A DNA stretch of 64,000 nucleotides, taken from positions 1 through 64,000 of the forward strand of contig NZ_JACIJH010000011.1 in NCBI RefSeq assembly GCF_014199295.1, given 5' to 3'. A model generated the notes under the pieces. The model was not told where the DNA came from, ran no database searches, and saw nothing but the letters and a program-made list of their open reading frames with translations. Shown here piece after piece: positions 1 to 14,370 of the stretch (position 1 is the stretch's first letter; each line of letters opens with the position of its first letter). The DNA is from Sphingopyxis panaciterrulae. GTDB lineage: Bacteria; Pseudomonadota; Alphaproteobacteria; Sphingomonadales; Sphingomonadaceae. Position numbers and translations under genes: made by a program.

Positions 1-45
1 TGCCAGCGACAAGCAAACACACCAAAACGGAACCGTCGCGGTCAG

Positions 46-89
46 ACCTTCTCATCCTGATCGTCGCAACTTCTCATCCAGTTTGTCGC
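46..89. repeat. Two tandem 22-bp repeats resembling an IS21-type element end
   Basis: Positions 46-67 and 68-89 are two adjacent 22-bp units sharing the core CTTCTCATCC and the ending GTCGC. Multiple short terminal repeats of about this size are typical of IS21-family ends. No transposase gene is visible, so the body of such an element would lie to the left of the window or be lost. The assignment is an inference from repeat layout only. Confidence 0.4.
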
Positions 90-736
90 GCTACATCCGG
101 CAGTAAAGTGGTCGCGCCGACAGTTCCTGAGCAGCCCAGCATCGGTCCGAAAGCTGCTTGAAAGCTCCTGCCCACGTTTGATTGGAGAACGCCCCACATA
201 GCTGCTTATGTACTACGTCCCGTGTTCGCTGCGTCTGCGCTAGAGATGGGCGAAGAGGTTGAGATCGTCCGTTAAGGGGAAAGTTGGAACGCGGTTAGAT
301 GTCCACCGCCTCGCCATGTCGTGACCCCAGGCCGTTCCGTTTCCGGTGCTAATATGCATGAGGCTGCGGTAGCCATTTGCCGTGGCCGCGCGCATGATAG
401 CTGAGGTTCCGCCCTTCTTCCTTCGGACGGCGGCACCAATTCCATCCACCTTCAACCTTGCCCCACCTTCACTGGCGGGGCTTTTGCCGTCCGCCGTGGT
501 GAAAGAAGAGCGCCATCTGATTATACACTCCAGATAGCTCTGGGAATCTGTTCCGAAAACGGAATTGCGGGCGGGTCTTTGTTGCAGCTTATTTTTGGCG
601 CCGATATGAGTTCCAATAGAAAATAATATTACTCGGATTCTGGGCGTCTTCATTGGCGCTTTCGGAGAAAATTTACTCGATCTCTATTTAGATTTCGAGA
701 ACGGCCTTGTTTGCGTTCAATTGATGGAGAAATATC
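90..736. other. Intergenic region upstream of the adhesin gene
   Basis: No convincing gene is present. An open frame on the minus strand (240-653) has no recognisable family and looks random. The last 120 bases are AT-rich compared with the surroundings, notably around 617-640, which would suit a promoter for the adhesin gene, but no clear -35/-10 pair can be assigned by eye. Confidence 0.4.
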
Positions 737-5452
<4,716 letters not shown>

Positions 5453-5466
5453 TACTTCGAACATGT

Positions 5467-5506
5467 GACGGCAAAGTGTGCTGAATATTCGATGCACTTT
5501 CCCGTC
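5467..5506 (+). terminator. Stem-loop between adhesin and secretion genes
   Basis: Arms at 5467-5478 and 5495-5506 (12 bp, one mismatch) enclose a 16-base loop and are followed by GCATTTTTGG. It lies just after the adhesin stop codon. It could be a leaky terminator that lowers expression of the exporter genes relative to the adhesin, or an mRNA-stabilising hairpin. The role is inferred. Confidence 0.5.
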
Positions 5507-5543
5507 GCATTTTTGGTGCATCGGATAATCGTTCGGAGGATGG

Positions 5544-6869
5544 ATGCCGATTCAGGGGCGGTGCCGGCGCGAGGATCGCGTTCGATTGGGTGGCAAGCTC
5601 ATACTGGCGATAGGCTTGCTTTCGATCCTGTCCGGAGCTTCGACCCCCGATACATCACCGCTTCTTTGGGAAGCCGCCGTCCGCGAGGCGGTTCAATGGC
5701 ATCCTTCCGTCACCGAATCCGTTGGCCGGCTGCAGGCCCGCGCCGAAGAGATCGACATCGCGAAGGCCGGCTACAAGCCGCAGATCAGCGGCGGGATCGG
5801 GTCAAGCTACGATAATGTCACGCAAAGCCGCTGGCGACCGCGTGCCAATCTGTCGGCGTCGCAGATGCTCTTCGATTTCGGCAAGGTTGCGAGTTCGGTT
5901 GCCGCCGCGGAGGCGGGGACGCGGATCGGGCGGGCGGAACTGCTCCTCGCGGTGGACAGCCTGATCCGCGACACCAGCTATGCGGTGATCGAAATTCAGC
6001 GGGACATGGCTTTGCGGCAGGTGGCGCTCGATCAGCTTGCGAGCATCCAGAGCATCAACGAACTCGTCCATCACCGCTACCGCCTTGGCGCCAGCACCAA
6101 ATCGGATGCGCTGCAGGCACAGGCGCGCGTGCAGGCGGCCGAAGTCGCCCTTCAGGAGATCGAGGCCGAACGACGCCGCTGGGACAGCAATCTCGCCTAC
6201 CTGCTCGGGCGGCCGACAGCCCCGGACGTGTCACTGGACCCGCCGCCGGGGCTGCATGGCGCCTGCGCCCGGGGAGAGCCCGACTGGTCCCGGGTGCCCG
6301 CCATCATGCAGGCAGAGGCCCAGCGCGACGAGGCGATGGCCGAATTCAGGCGCAGCAAGGCCGAGAGTCTGCCGACGATTTCGCTGGGCGCGGGCGGCGG
6401 CGCGGACATTCACGATCCCTTTTCGCGGCGCGCGGAGTATAATTTCGGAATTCAGATTTCGAGCGCGCTCTATAGCGGCGGCGCCAGGCGGGCACGGACG
6501 CGAAGCGCCGGCTATAGCCTGGCCGCGGCGGATGCCGCAGAAGCGCGGGTCCGGAACGAGGTCGGCCGCCTTCTCGCCGAAGGCGAACGGCAGGTGACAA
6601 GCCTGACGGCGGTGATCGACACGCTCAGAGCGCGGCGGGCCAGCATGGACGAGACGGGGCGCCTCTATCGCCTCCAGTATCTCGATATGGGGACGCGGAC
6701 GCTCGTCGATCTGCTCAATGCCGAGCAGGAACTGCACCAAGTCCGCTTCGACCTCGTCAACTCCCAATATGACACGCGCCGCCTGCAGATCGATTGCCTC
6801 TTCTATTCGGGAGCCCAGCGCGACGTCTTCGGATTGAACGGCATGGCGGTGCGCGGGGTGACGCTGTGA
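5544..6869 (+). CDS. TolC-family outer-membrane protein of a type I secretion system
   Basis: The 441-residue product begins with a short basic stretch and a hydrophobic segment (about 18-33) that fits a signal peptide, then shows the repeated helical organisation of TolC-type efflux proteins (EAVQWHPSV near the mature N-terminus, long coiled helices, a second internal repeat ending in LVDLLNAEQELHQ). It would form the trimeric outer-membrane channel through which the upstream adhesin leaves the cell. The ATG at 5544 follows a GGAGGA at 5535-5540 at short spacing. Its stop codon overlaps the start of the ABC transporter gene by one base, so the two are translationally coupled. Confidence 0.88.
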   Translation: MPIQGRCRREDRVRLGGKLILAIGLLSILSGASTPDTSPLLWEAAVREAVQWHPSVTESVGRLQARAEEIDIAKAGYKPQISGGIGSSYDNVTQSRWRPRANLSASQMLFDFGKVASSVAAAEAGTRIGRAELLLAVDSLIRDTSYAVIEIQRDMALRQVALDQLASIQSINELVHHRYRLGASTKSDALQAQARVQAAEVALQEIEAERRRWDSNLAYLLGRPTAPDVSLDPPPGLHGACARGEPDWSRVPAIMQAEAQRDEAMAEFRRSKAESLPTISLGAGGGADIHDPFSRRAEYNFGIQISSALYSGGARRARTRSAGYSLAAADAAEARVRNEVGRLLAEGERQVTSLTAVIDTLRARRASMDETGRLYRLQYLDMGTRTLVDLLNAEQELHQVRFDLVNSQYDTRRLQIDCLFYSGAQRDVFGLNGMAVRGVTL

Positions 6870-9010
6870 TGGAAGACGTCATTTCTCCGGCCCCTGTTTT
6901 TCGTCCCGAGCCGTGGATCGAGGCCTTCGGCCTCGTGGCTCGTCATTATCGCCTGCCGGGCCCCGCCGAAGACAGCAAACTCGCGAGCCTGTGGGCGACG
7001 GGAGGGGACGAGCCCGAACGGGTTCGCGTCATGGCGCGGCGGGCGGGGCTGCGCGTCCGCTTTGTCCCGGCCGAAGAGGCGAAGATCAGTCCGGAGCGGC
7101 TGCCGCTGATCGTGCAATTCGCTAATGGCGATCTCGCCGTCGTAACCGCGATCGACGCATCGGGCGAGGCGAGTGTCGCCATCATGGGAGAGGCGGGACT
7201 CGAGAACAGCATCGCGGTCGATAGCCTCCTCGCATCGGCCGCGTGCTGCGTCGTCGCGCGTCCAGCACGGTCGGTGCGAGATGCCCGGGTCGATACCTAT
7301 ATCCGGCCGTTCGAAGAGCATTGGCTGCGCCGCATCATCTTCCAGGACATCCGGTCCTACCCCCATATTCTCATCGCCTCGCTTGCCGCCAATACGCTGG
7401 CGCTGGCGGGCGTGCTGTTCTCGATGCAGGTCTATGACCGGGTCATACCGGCGGAATCCTTTCCCACCCTCTACGTTCTTTTCGCGGGCGTCCTGCTTGC
7501 GATCGGATTCGATTTTCTGTTTCGCCGCCTGCGGATGCGAATCATCGACATTCTGGGCAAGCGTGCCGACATGCGGATGTCGGATGAGGTGTTCGGCCAT
7601 GCGCTCAGGGTCCGGAATCGCGACCGGCCCACCTCGACGGGAGCCTTCATCGCGCAGTTGCGCGACCTCGAACAGGTCCGCGAACTGCTGACCTCGACGA
7701 CTGTCGCGGCGATCGCGGACATTCCCTTCTTCCTGCTGTTCCTCGCGATCTTCTGGTTCATCGCCGGACCGCTGGCGCTGATCCCGCTTTCGGCGCTCGT
7801 CCTTCTCGTCGCCCCGGGCCTGCTTGCCCAGCGTCGTCTGCGCGCCCATGCCAATGAAGCGATGCGCGAATCCTCGCTTCGCAACGCGATGCTGGTCGAG
7901 GCGGTTCAGGGGCTCGAAGACATCAAGGTCCTGCAGGCCGAACACCGATTCCAGCAGCAATGGAACCATTATAATGCGGCGGCCGCGGAAGCTCAGCTCA
8001 GGCTGCGCAGCCTGACGAACAGCCTGACGGTCTGGACGCACAATGTCCAGAACGGCGTCTATGCCGCCACCATCTTCGTTGGCGCGCCCCTGGTGATGGC
8101 CGGGGACATCACGACCGGCGTTCTCGTGGCATCGTCGATCCTGGGATCGCGGATGATCGCGCCGATCGCGCAGGTCAGCCAGGTTCTGAACCGGCTCCAG
8201 CAGGCGCGGGTGGGCGTCAAGAGCCTCGACCAGATCAGGGCGCTTCCCGTCGACAATCCTGACGAGGAGCATCGCATCCAACTGCCCTCGATCGCGGGCC
8301 GCTTCGCGCTCCGTTCCGCTGTGTTCCGCTATGCCGATCCCAATTCCTCCCCCGCCTTGTCGGTCGACGATCTCCACATCAAGGCGGGAGAGAAGGTGGC
8401 CGTGCTCGGCCGCAACGGGGCGGGCAAGTCGACCTTGCTGCAAGGCTGCTCCGGGCTGCTTCATCCGGTGTCGGGTGAGGTGCTGCTCGATGGCTTGGCG
8501 TTGCACCAGATCGATCCCGCCGACGTGCGGCGTGACGTCGGGCTGCTCAGCCAGGGGAGCCGCCTCTTTCACGGCACGATCCGCGAAAATCTAACGCTCG
8601 GTCATCCACAGGCGTCGCTGCAGGAGATCATGCAGGCGCTCGGGATGGTCGGTGCCGACGATTTCATTCAGCGTTCGCGCAGCGGACTGGAACAGGTCAT
8701 CCTCGAAGGCGGGATCGGGCTCTCGGGCGGCCAGGTCCAGGCGTTGCTGCTGGCGCGGCTGTTGATCCGCGAACCCCGGGTTGTCCTGCTGGACGAGCCC
8801 ACCGCGTCGATGGACGAGGCGACCGAGCGGCTGTTCATCGAGCGCTTCAAGCATTGGAGCCGCGACAGGACGGTGGTGATCGCGACGCATCGCATGCGGG
8901 TGCTCGACCTCGTCGACCGGATCATCGTGATCCACAACGGTGCCGTCGCGCTGGACCAGCCCAAAGCGGCGGCGCTGCGCGCCATGCAGGCGAGGGGCAA
9001 GGCGGCATGA
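6869..9010 (+). CDS. Type I secretion ABC transporter (LapB/HlyB-like permease-ATPase)
   Basis: This 713-residue protein has three parts. Residues 1-130 form a C39-peptidase-like domain with no visible catalytic Cys motif, as in exporters that do not cleave their substrate. Residues about 160-430 are the membrane domain with hydrophobic spans. Residues about 480-713 are the nucleotide-binding domain with Walker A GRNGAGKS, signature LSGGQ, Walker B VVLLDEPT and the switch His in ATHR. It sits in the inner membrane and powers export of the adhesin. The start ATG at 6869 overlaps the tolC-like stop by one base. The ATG of the next gene overlaps its stop as ATGA. Confidence 0.9.
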   Translation: MEDVISPAPVFRPEPWIEAFGLVARHYRLPGPAEDSKLASLWATGGDEPERVRVMARRAGLRVRFVPAEEAKISPERLPLIVQFANGDLAVVTAIDASGEASVAIMGEAGLENSIAVDSLLASAACCVVARPARSVRDARVDTYIRPFEEHWLRRIIFQDIRSYPHILIASLAANTLALAGVLFSMQVYDRVIPAESFPTLYVLFAGVLLAIGFDFLFRRLRMRIIDILGKRADMRMSDEVFGHALRVRNRDRPTSTGAFIAQLRDLEQVRELLTSTTVAAIADIPFFLLFLAIFWFIAGPLALIPLSALVLLVAPGLLAQRRLRAHANEAMRESSLRNAMLVEAVQGLEDIKVLQAEHRFQQQWNHYNAAAAEAQLRLRSLTNSLTVWTHNVQNGVYAATIFVGAPLVMAGDITTGVLVASSILGSRMIAPIAQVSQVLNRLQQARVGVKSLDQIRALPVDNPDEEHRIQLPSIAGRFALRSAVFRYADPNSSPALSVDDLHIKAGEKVAVLGRNGAGKSTLLQGCSGLLHPVSGEVLLDGLALHQIDPADVRRDVGLLSQGSRLFHGTIRENLTLGHPQASLQEIMQALGMVGADDFIQRSRSGLEQVILEGGIGLSGGQVQALLLARLLIREPRVVLLDEPTASMDEATERLFIERFKHWSRDRTVVIATHRMRVLDLVDRIIVIHNGAVALDQPKAAALRAMQARGKAA

Positions 9011-10194
9011 CGACGCGCGAGACCGCCGATACTTGGCCCTTCGATGATGAACGCGACGGCCGTCTGGTGCCCGCGCGTCGTCTGGTGTGGCTCTTATCCG
9101 CCCTCATCGTTGCCGGGCTCGTGTGGGCCTGGTTCGCCGAACTCGACGAGGTCGCCACCGGCAGCGGTCGCGTCGTACCGACGTCGCGCGAACAGGTGAT
9201 CCAGTCGCTCGAAGGCGGCATCCTGGCCCGGCTGTTCGTTCGGCAGGACGCGATCGTGAAACCGGGCCAAATTCTCGCCCAGCTCGATCCGACCCTCGCC
9301 GGCTCTACCGTCGAGGAAAGCGCAGCGAAATATCGCGCGGCGCTGGCGGCCTCGGCACGGCTGCGCGCCGAGGTGAACCAGACGCCGCTCGCCTTTTCCG
9401 ACGAACTCGACGATTTTCCCGACCTCAGGATGGAACAACAGCGGCTGTACGATGCGCGCCGGAACAGCCTGGCCAGTTCGCTCGGACTGATCGACGAATC
9501 GCTTGCGCTCATTCGCAAGGAGGTCGCGATCGGCGAATCGCTGATCGAGGTCGGTGCGGCGAGCCAGGCCGAGGTTCTGCGCCTGAAACGCCAGCGCGCA
9601 GACCTGGAGTTGAAGAAGGCGGATCTGCGTTCGCAATATATCGTCGAGGCGCGGCAGGAACTCTCCAAGGCCGACGAGGAGGTCAAAGCACTGGAGCCCG
9701 TCGTCCGCGGTCGGGCCGATACGCTGGCCCGCCTTACGCTTCGTTCGCCCGTACGCGGGATCGTCAAGAGCATTGAGGTCTCGACCGTCGGCGGCGTCGT
9801 GTCGCCGAACGGGAAAGTCATGGAAATCATTCCGCTCGACGATCAGTTGATGATCGAGGCGCGTATGGCGCCGCGCGACATCGCCTTCATCCACCCGGGG
9901 CAGCGCGCGACCGTGAAGATCACCGCCTATGACTATTCGATCTACGGCGGCCTCGACGGCGTGGTCACGACCATCTCGCCCGATACGATCCGCGACGAGG
10001 TGAAGCCCGAGATATTCTATTACCGCGTCTTCGTCCGCACAAAGTCCGATGCGCTGGTGAACAAGGCGGGCAAGCGCTTTCCCATCGTGCCGGGCATGGT
10101 CGCGACCGTCGATGTTCATACGGGGCAAAAGACCGTGCTCGAATATCTTCTCAAACCGCTCAATCGTGCGCGCGAGGCGCTGCGCGAACGATGA
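9007..10194 (+). CDS. HlyD-family periplasmic adaptor of type I secretion
   Basis: The 395-residue product has a short cytosolic N-terminus, one membrane anchor (about 24-43), a biotinyl-lipoyl-like half motif (SLEGGILARLFV), a long coiled-coil hairpin (about 110-245) and a C-terminal beta-barrel region with the family pattern VVSPNGKVMEIIP. It bridges the ABC transporter and the TolC-like channel. Start and stop overlap the neighbouring genes (ATGA at 9007-9010 and again at 10191-10194), giving a tightly coupled tolC-ABC-hlyD-Mur ligase operon. Confidence 0.92.
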   Translation: MTTRETADTWPFDDERDGRLVPARRLVWLLSALIVAGLVWAWFAELDEVATGSGRVVPTSREQVIQSLEGGILARLFVRQDAIVKPGQILAQLDPTLAGSTVEESAAKYRAALAASARLRAEVNQTPLAFSDELDDFPDLRMEQQRLYDARRNSLASSLGLIDESLALIRKEVAIGESLIEVGAASQAEVLRLKRQRADLELKKADLRSQYIVEARQELSKADEEVKALEPVVRGRADTLARLTLRSPVRGIVKSIEVSTVGGVVSPNGKVMEIIPLDDQLMIEARMAPRDIAFIHPGQRATVKITAYDYSIYGGLDGVVTTISPDTIRDEVKPEIFYYRVFVRTKSDALVNKAGKRFPIVPGMVATVDVHTGQKTVLEYLLKPLNRAREALRER

Positions 10195-13100
10195 TGGCGA
10201 CGCTCGCCCGGTTCGCGTCCCTGCGCGCGGCTATGCCCGACATCGCGCCGGTGGTGACGAAGGGCGCGCGGCGGTTTGTGCTGTTCGTTGCCTTCACCGA
10301 TGCGACGCGGCGGGCCGAAGTGTTCACCGTGACGGGCGCGACCGCGGCCGAGGCCTGGGATCGGGCGGCCGCCGAGCTGGCGCGCCGCGAGCCGAAAGCA
10401 TGCTGGTTGCGCGTCGATCGGGTCGATGCCGTGGAGCGTAGTTCATGGGGGGGGCTGCGGAGCCGTCTCAAGGAGGTCAAGCGCAATTATTTCCGCCTCG
10501 GTATTTCGCTCGACGCGGATTTCGAGCACGCCTTTCTGGAAACCGAGATCAACGCCAACGCCATGCTCTATGGTGGACCGAAGCAGGCATCCGCGGTTCT
10601 GAACGAAGCGAATTTCTGCATTTATGCCGCGCAGCGCCACGACCTTCGCGGCATGCATTTTGTCGACGAGAGGCCGATCTGGCTATTCACGACGAAGGGA
10701 GCCTTCGTCGGCGAGGACGGCGTGGTCCATGCCTTGAACGGCGATGGCCTAGACTCCGGGCGCCGTACGATAGCGAGGCTCGACCCGGAAAGCATATCCG
10801 GGCTGATCCGGAACGGCAGCGATTATCTGGCGTCGCAGGTGGGACCGGACGGACGGTTCCATTACGGCTGGCACCCCTGCTTTGATCGGCCGATCCAATC
10901 CTATAACAGCCTGCGTCATGCGAGCACGCTCTACGCCATGCTAGAGGCATGGGAGGTCATCGGCGATGCCGTGCTCAAGGCAGCGATCGACCGCGCCCTA
11001 GACCATCTCGTGACCCTATTGATCCGCACGGCCGCCCTGCCGAACGGAGAACAGGCGGCGTTTCTTGTCGACGCCGGATCGGAGATCAAGCTTGGCGGCA
11101 ACGCGGTTTCGATTCTTGCGCTGGTCAAATATCGCGAGCTGACCGGTGACGGGCGCCATGCTGCATTGCTCGACGGCCTCGCCTCCGGGATCGCCCATAT
11201 GCAGAATCCGGAGACGGGGCGCTTCATCCATGTGCTGACCTATCCCGCGCTCGAGGTGAAACAGGAATTCCGTATCATCTATTACGAGGGCGAAGCAGCT
11301 TTCGCGCTGATGCGGCTGTTCGGACTGACGGGCGATGTACGCTGGCTTGCCGCGGTCGAAAAGGCGTTCGGTCATTTCATTCGGGAGCAGCATTGGCAGG
11401 CGCACGACCATTGGCTGAGCTATTGCGTCAACGAGCTGACGCTCCATCGACCCGATGAGGCCTATTTCCGGTTCGGCCTCGACAATTTCAGGGATTATCT
11501 GGACTTCGTCCTCGAGCGGATTACGACCTTTCCTACGCTGCTGGAACTGATGATGGCGGCGGAGAAGATGATCGCCCGGCTGCGGGCCGATCCCGCGCTG
11601 GCCCATCTGCTCGACGGCGTCGATGTTCCGCGATTTTACAAGGCGTTGCATCATCGCGCCCAATATCTGCTCAACGGTCATTTCTGGCCGGAGCTCGCGA
11701 TGTTCTTTGCCGATCCGCGCAAGATCGCCGGCAGCTTCTTCATCCGACACCATGCGTTCCGGGTCCGGATCGACGACGTCGAGCATTATCTTTCCGGCCT
11801 GATCGCCTATCGCAACTATCTGCTCGCCTGCGAAGTCGGTGGTGGTTTCGCCCATGAAGAAGGTGCGGCCAGCGCCGCGCCGCTTCATTGGACAGAGGAT
11901 GATGTCGTAAAGGCGACGGGCGGGCGATGGGCCGACCCGCTCCTCCACGGCTGGTCGGCGAGCGGCCTTTGTATGCATCCGCCGACGATGCGGGACGGCG
12001 ACATGGTCGCGCTTCGGCCCGCCGGGGGGACGAGAGGAGTTCCTGCCGCGGCTCTCGCGCGATTGCCATGCCCGCCGGCTGCCTTCATCGCCGCCGCCGG
12101 GGACGACGCCGCGAAGGGACTGGCCCCGCGGCTGATCGTCGACGATGTCGGCCATGCGGTACTCGCCTTGGGCGCCTATGCGCGCGAACGGATGGCGTCG
12201 AAGGTCCTCGCCGTAACCGGCAGTGCGGGAAAGACGACGACCGTCGCGATGCTCGCTCACGCCCTCGCATCCTATGGTGCGGTCGGCCAAACGCGCCACA
12301 CTGCCAATCTTCCTCACGGCATTGCATGGAATCTGGCTTCGATCGCGTGGGATGTTCCGCATGTCGTCCTCGAACTCGCGATCGGCCGTATGGCGCAAAA
12401 TGCGCGGCTGGCGCGACCCGACATTGCGGTGTTCACGAATATCCTGCCGGCACATCTCGAATATCATGGCGATCTGGCCACAATCGCTGCGCGTAAGAGC
12501 CGGATATTCGAAGGGATGGAGCGTGGCAGCGTGGCGGTGCTCAACCGCGATATGGCCGAATGGGAACGTGTGCACATGGCGGCCCGGCTTCGCGGGCTTT
12601 CCATCCTCCATTATGGGAAGTCCGAGGGCTGCGATTTCCAACTGCTCGCCTATGATCCCGATAGCCGTCAGGTTTCGGCGCTGATCCAGGGCAGGAAGAT
12701 TCGCTATTTTCTCACGGCTGCCGGGGACCACATGGCGCTCAACAGCTTGGCGGTCCTCGCGGCTGTGGCGGCGACCGGTGGCGATATTCAGCGTGCGATT
12801 GCCTCTTTCGCCGAATTTTCGCCTGTCGCCGGGCGCGGTGAGCAATGCGAACTGTCCTTCGGCGTGCGCCGCATAACCCTTATCGACGACGCCTATAATG
12901 CCAATCCGGGCTCGATGGCGGCTGCCCTTGCCTTGCTCGGGAGCACGGGAAGAGGTCGCCGCAAGATCGCGGTACTCGGGGAAATGCGGGAGCTTGGTCC
13001 GGACGCCATCACCTATCACACCGCGCTGGCGCCTCTGATCGCCGCCTACGGCATCGACCGCGTCCATGCGGTCGGGGAACTTTATGAAGGGTTCTGGCGG

Positions 13101-13298
13101 TCAATCGCCGACGAACGGCGTGGGCGCCGGACGGCTTCGATCGAGGAATTGAGGGCTGGTTTGATGTCCGAACTGCGTGACGGAGATGTGCTCCTGCTCA
13201 AAGGATCGCACGGCACCTTGATGTATGAATTCGTCGACTGGCTGAAGTCCGAGGCCGCCCCGGCTGTCGAGCAGCGCCAAGCGGCACACGCGTTTTAG
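10191..13298 (+). CDS. Two-domain protein: helical N-terminal region fused to a MurF-like Mur ligase
   Basis: The C-terminal part (about 600-1035) is a Mur ligase of the MurF type. The P-loop is GSAGKTT at 677-683. A NILPAHLEYHGD motif marks the central domain. DDAYNANPGS and LKGSHG mark the C-terminal ligase domain. These enzymes use ATP to join an amino acid or dipeptide to a carboxylate. The N-terminal 600 residues are unlike MurF: a short beta-rich start, then a long helical region with Trp/His/Tyr-rich motifs (FHYGWHPCFDRP, YYEGEAAFALMRL) reminiscent of alpha/alpha-toroid sugar-active proteins. I do not recognise the exact family. The gene overlaps hlyD by ATGA, so it is made with the adhesin exporter. 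It is much larger than a housekeeping MurF (about 450-500 residues). Role in surface polymer or adhesin modification is inference. Confidence 0.8.
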   Translation: MMATLARFASLRAAMPDIAPVVTKGARRFVLFVAFTDATRRAEVFTVTGATAAEAWDRAAAELARREPKACWLRVDRVDAVERSSWGGLRSRLKEVKRNYFRLGISLDADFEHAFLETEINANAMLYGGPKQASAVLNEANFCIYAAQRHDLRGMHFVDERPIWLFTTKGAFVGEDGVVHALNGDGLDSGRRTIARLDPESISGLIRNGSDYLASQVGPDGRFHYGWHPCFDRPIQSYNSLRHASTLYAMLEAWEVIGDAVLKAAIDRALDHLVTLLIRTAALPNGEQAAFLVDAGSEIKLGGNAVSILALVKYRELTGDGRHAALLDGLASGIAHMQNPETGRFIHVLTYPALEVKQEFRIIYYEGEAAFALMRLFGLTGDVRWLAAVEKAFGHFIREQHWQAHDHWLSYCVNELTLHRPDEAYFRFGLDNFRDYLDFVLERITTFPTLLELMMAAEKMIARLRADPALAHLLDGVDVPRFYKALHHRAQYLLNGHFWPELAMFFADPRKIAGSFFIRHHAFRVRIDDVEHYLSGLIAYRNYLLACEVGGGFAHEEGAASAAPLHWTEDDVVKATGGRWADPLLHGWSASGLCMHPPTMRDGDMVALRPAGGTRGVPAAALARLPCPPAAFIAAAGDDAAKGLAPRLIVDDVGHAVLALGAYARERMASKVLAVTGSAGKTTTVAMLAHALASYGAVGQTRHTANLPHGIAWNLASIAWDVPHVVLELAIGRMAQNARLARPDIAVFTNILPAHLEYHGDLATIAARKSRIFEGMERGSVAVLNRDMAEWERVHMAARLRGLSILHYGKSEGCDFQLLAYDPDSRQVSALIQGRKIRYFLTAAGDHMALNSLAVLAAVAATGGDIQRAIASFAEFSPVAGRGEQCELSFGVRRITLIDDAYNANPGSMAAALALLGSTGRGRRKIAVLGEMRELGPDAITYHTALAPLIAAYGIDRVHAVGELYEGFWRSIADERRGRRTASIEELRAGLMSELRDGDVLLLKGSHGTLMYEFVDWLKSEAAPAVEQRQAAHAF

Positions 13299-13366
13299 CC
13301 CTGGGACGAATTTCACGAAGCAGATTCAGGCGATCGAAATTGGCGGAGCCAGGGAAGGAGCGATGG

Positions 13367-13861
13367 ATGCGGGATAGACCGGACGATGTTCAGAAAGTCG
13401 CCGGCGGTGCGGCGAATCCCGGAGTCCTGCGCGCGGTCGAGGCTATGTCCCGTGCTGCCGCGCGGAACAGCAGCGTTGCGGAAAAACTCCTCGTGGAAGG
13501 CGCGCGGCAATTGTTGCAGGCCCGGCTGAAAATGGCCCGGATTGCTCCCCCGGGTCTGCTCCGCGATTCGGCGTGGGACATGATGCTGGAATTGTTCATC
13601 AACGGGGAGGAAGGCGGGATTCTGTATGTCAAACAGTTGATGCTGGCATCGGGGGAATCCTCCACGGCTGCGATGCGCCGCATCGACAGGCTTGAAGAAG
13701 CTGGATTCCTGGAAAGATTCCCCGATCCGCTCGACCGCCGACGGGTCATCGTGCGGTTGAAGGAGCGGGGACGCTCGGCGATGCTGGCGATGCTGGAGCA
13801 TGTATTCGAACCGGATACATCGGAGAAACGCCCCGCCGAAACGCCGGGGAATGGCGAATGA
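13367..13861 (+). CDS. Winged-helix (MarR-like) regulator
   Basis: The 164-residue product has a helical N-terminal half and a winged-helix domain (about 70-145): recognition-helix region SSTAAMRRIDRLEEAGFL followed by a wing containing DPLDRRRVIVRL, the typical MarR-type DxRR pattern. The ATG at 13367 has AAGGAG six bases upstream. A TTG nine codons earlier (13340) is less likely. It lies 68 bp after the Mur ligase gene in the same direction and may control the adhesin locus. A paralogue is encoded at 17566-17976 with the shared core AWDMxLxL. Confidence 0.75.
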   Translation: MRDRPDDVQKVAGGAANPGVLRAVEAMSRAAARNSSVAEKLLVEGARQLLQARLKMARIAPPGLLRDSAWDMMLELFINGEEGGILYVKQLMLASGESSTAAMRRIDRLEEAGFLERFPDPLDRRRVIVRLKERGRSAMLAMLEHVFEPDTSEKRPAETPGNGE

Positions 13862-14370
13862 GCGGCGCGACATTGTCCGATCCGCCCTGGTTCGTCGCAA
13901 GGCGATGATCGTTAAAAGTTGAGCATTGATGGCCGCCGCTTGCGGTTTTTGGTCGCGCTCGCCTGCGTCGATGTCATCGTCCATGCCGATGCGACGGGCG
14001 CAAAAGGGGGCTCAAGCTGCCGCCATCGGCCGTTCGCGCGGCGGACTGACGACCAAGCTGCACGCGGCCGTCGATGCCATCGGCTTGCCGATACGCATCC
14101 ACCCAACGCCAGGACACTATGGAGACTGCCCGCAAGCCGAGGCCCTCCTGTCCGGCTGGCAAGGGGTCGGCCATGTCGCCGATGCTGCTTATGACGCCGA
14201 TCCGCTGCGCGCCTTCATCGCTGACGATGTTGGCGCAACCGCTCACATCAAGGCCAATCCCAGCCGCACCCAAAAGCCGCCTATCGACTGGAGCCTCTAC
14301 AAGGAACGGCATCAGGTCGAATGCTTCTTCAACAAACTCAAACGCTTCCGACTGACCTGACCCCCATCTT

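Noticed and set aside
240-653. 137-residue minus-strand frame upstream of the adhesin
   Set aside because: No family resemblance, no ribosome binding site, composition like non-coding DNA.
14000-14025. Programmed frameshift in the IS5 transposase
   Set aside because: The change needed is +1 and not the usual -1, and the element is already interrupted and truncated, so a simple indel mutation is more likely.
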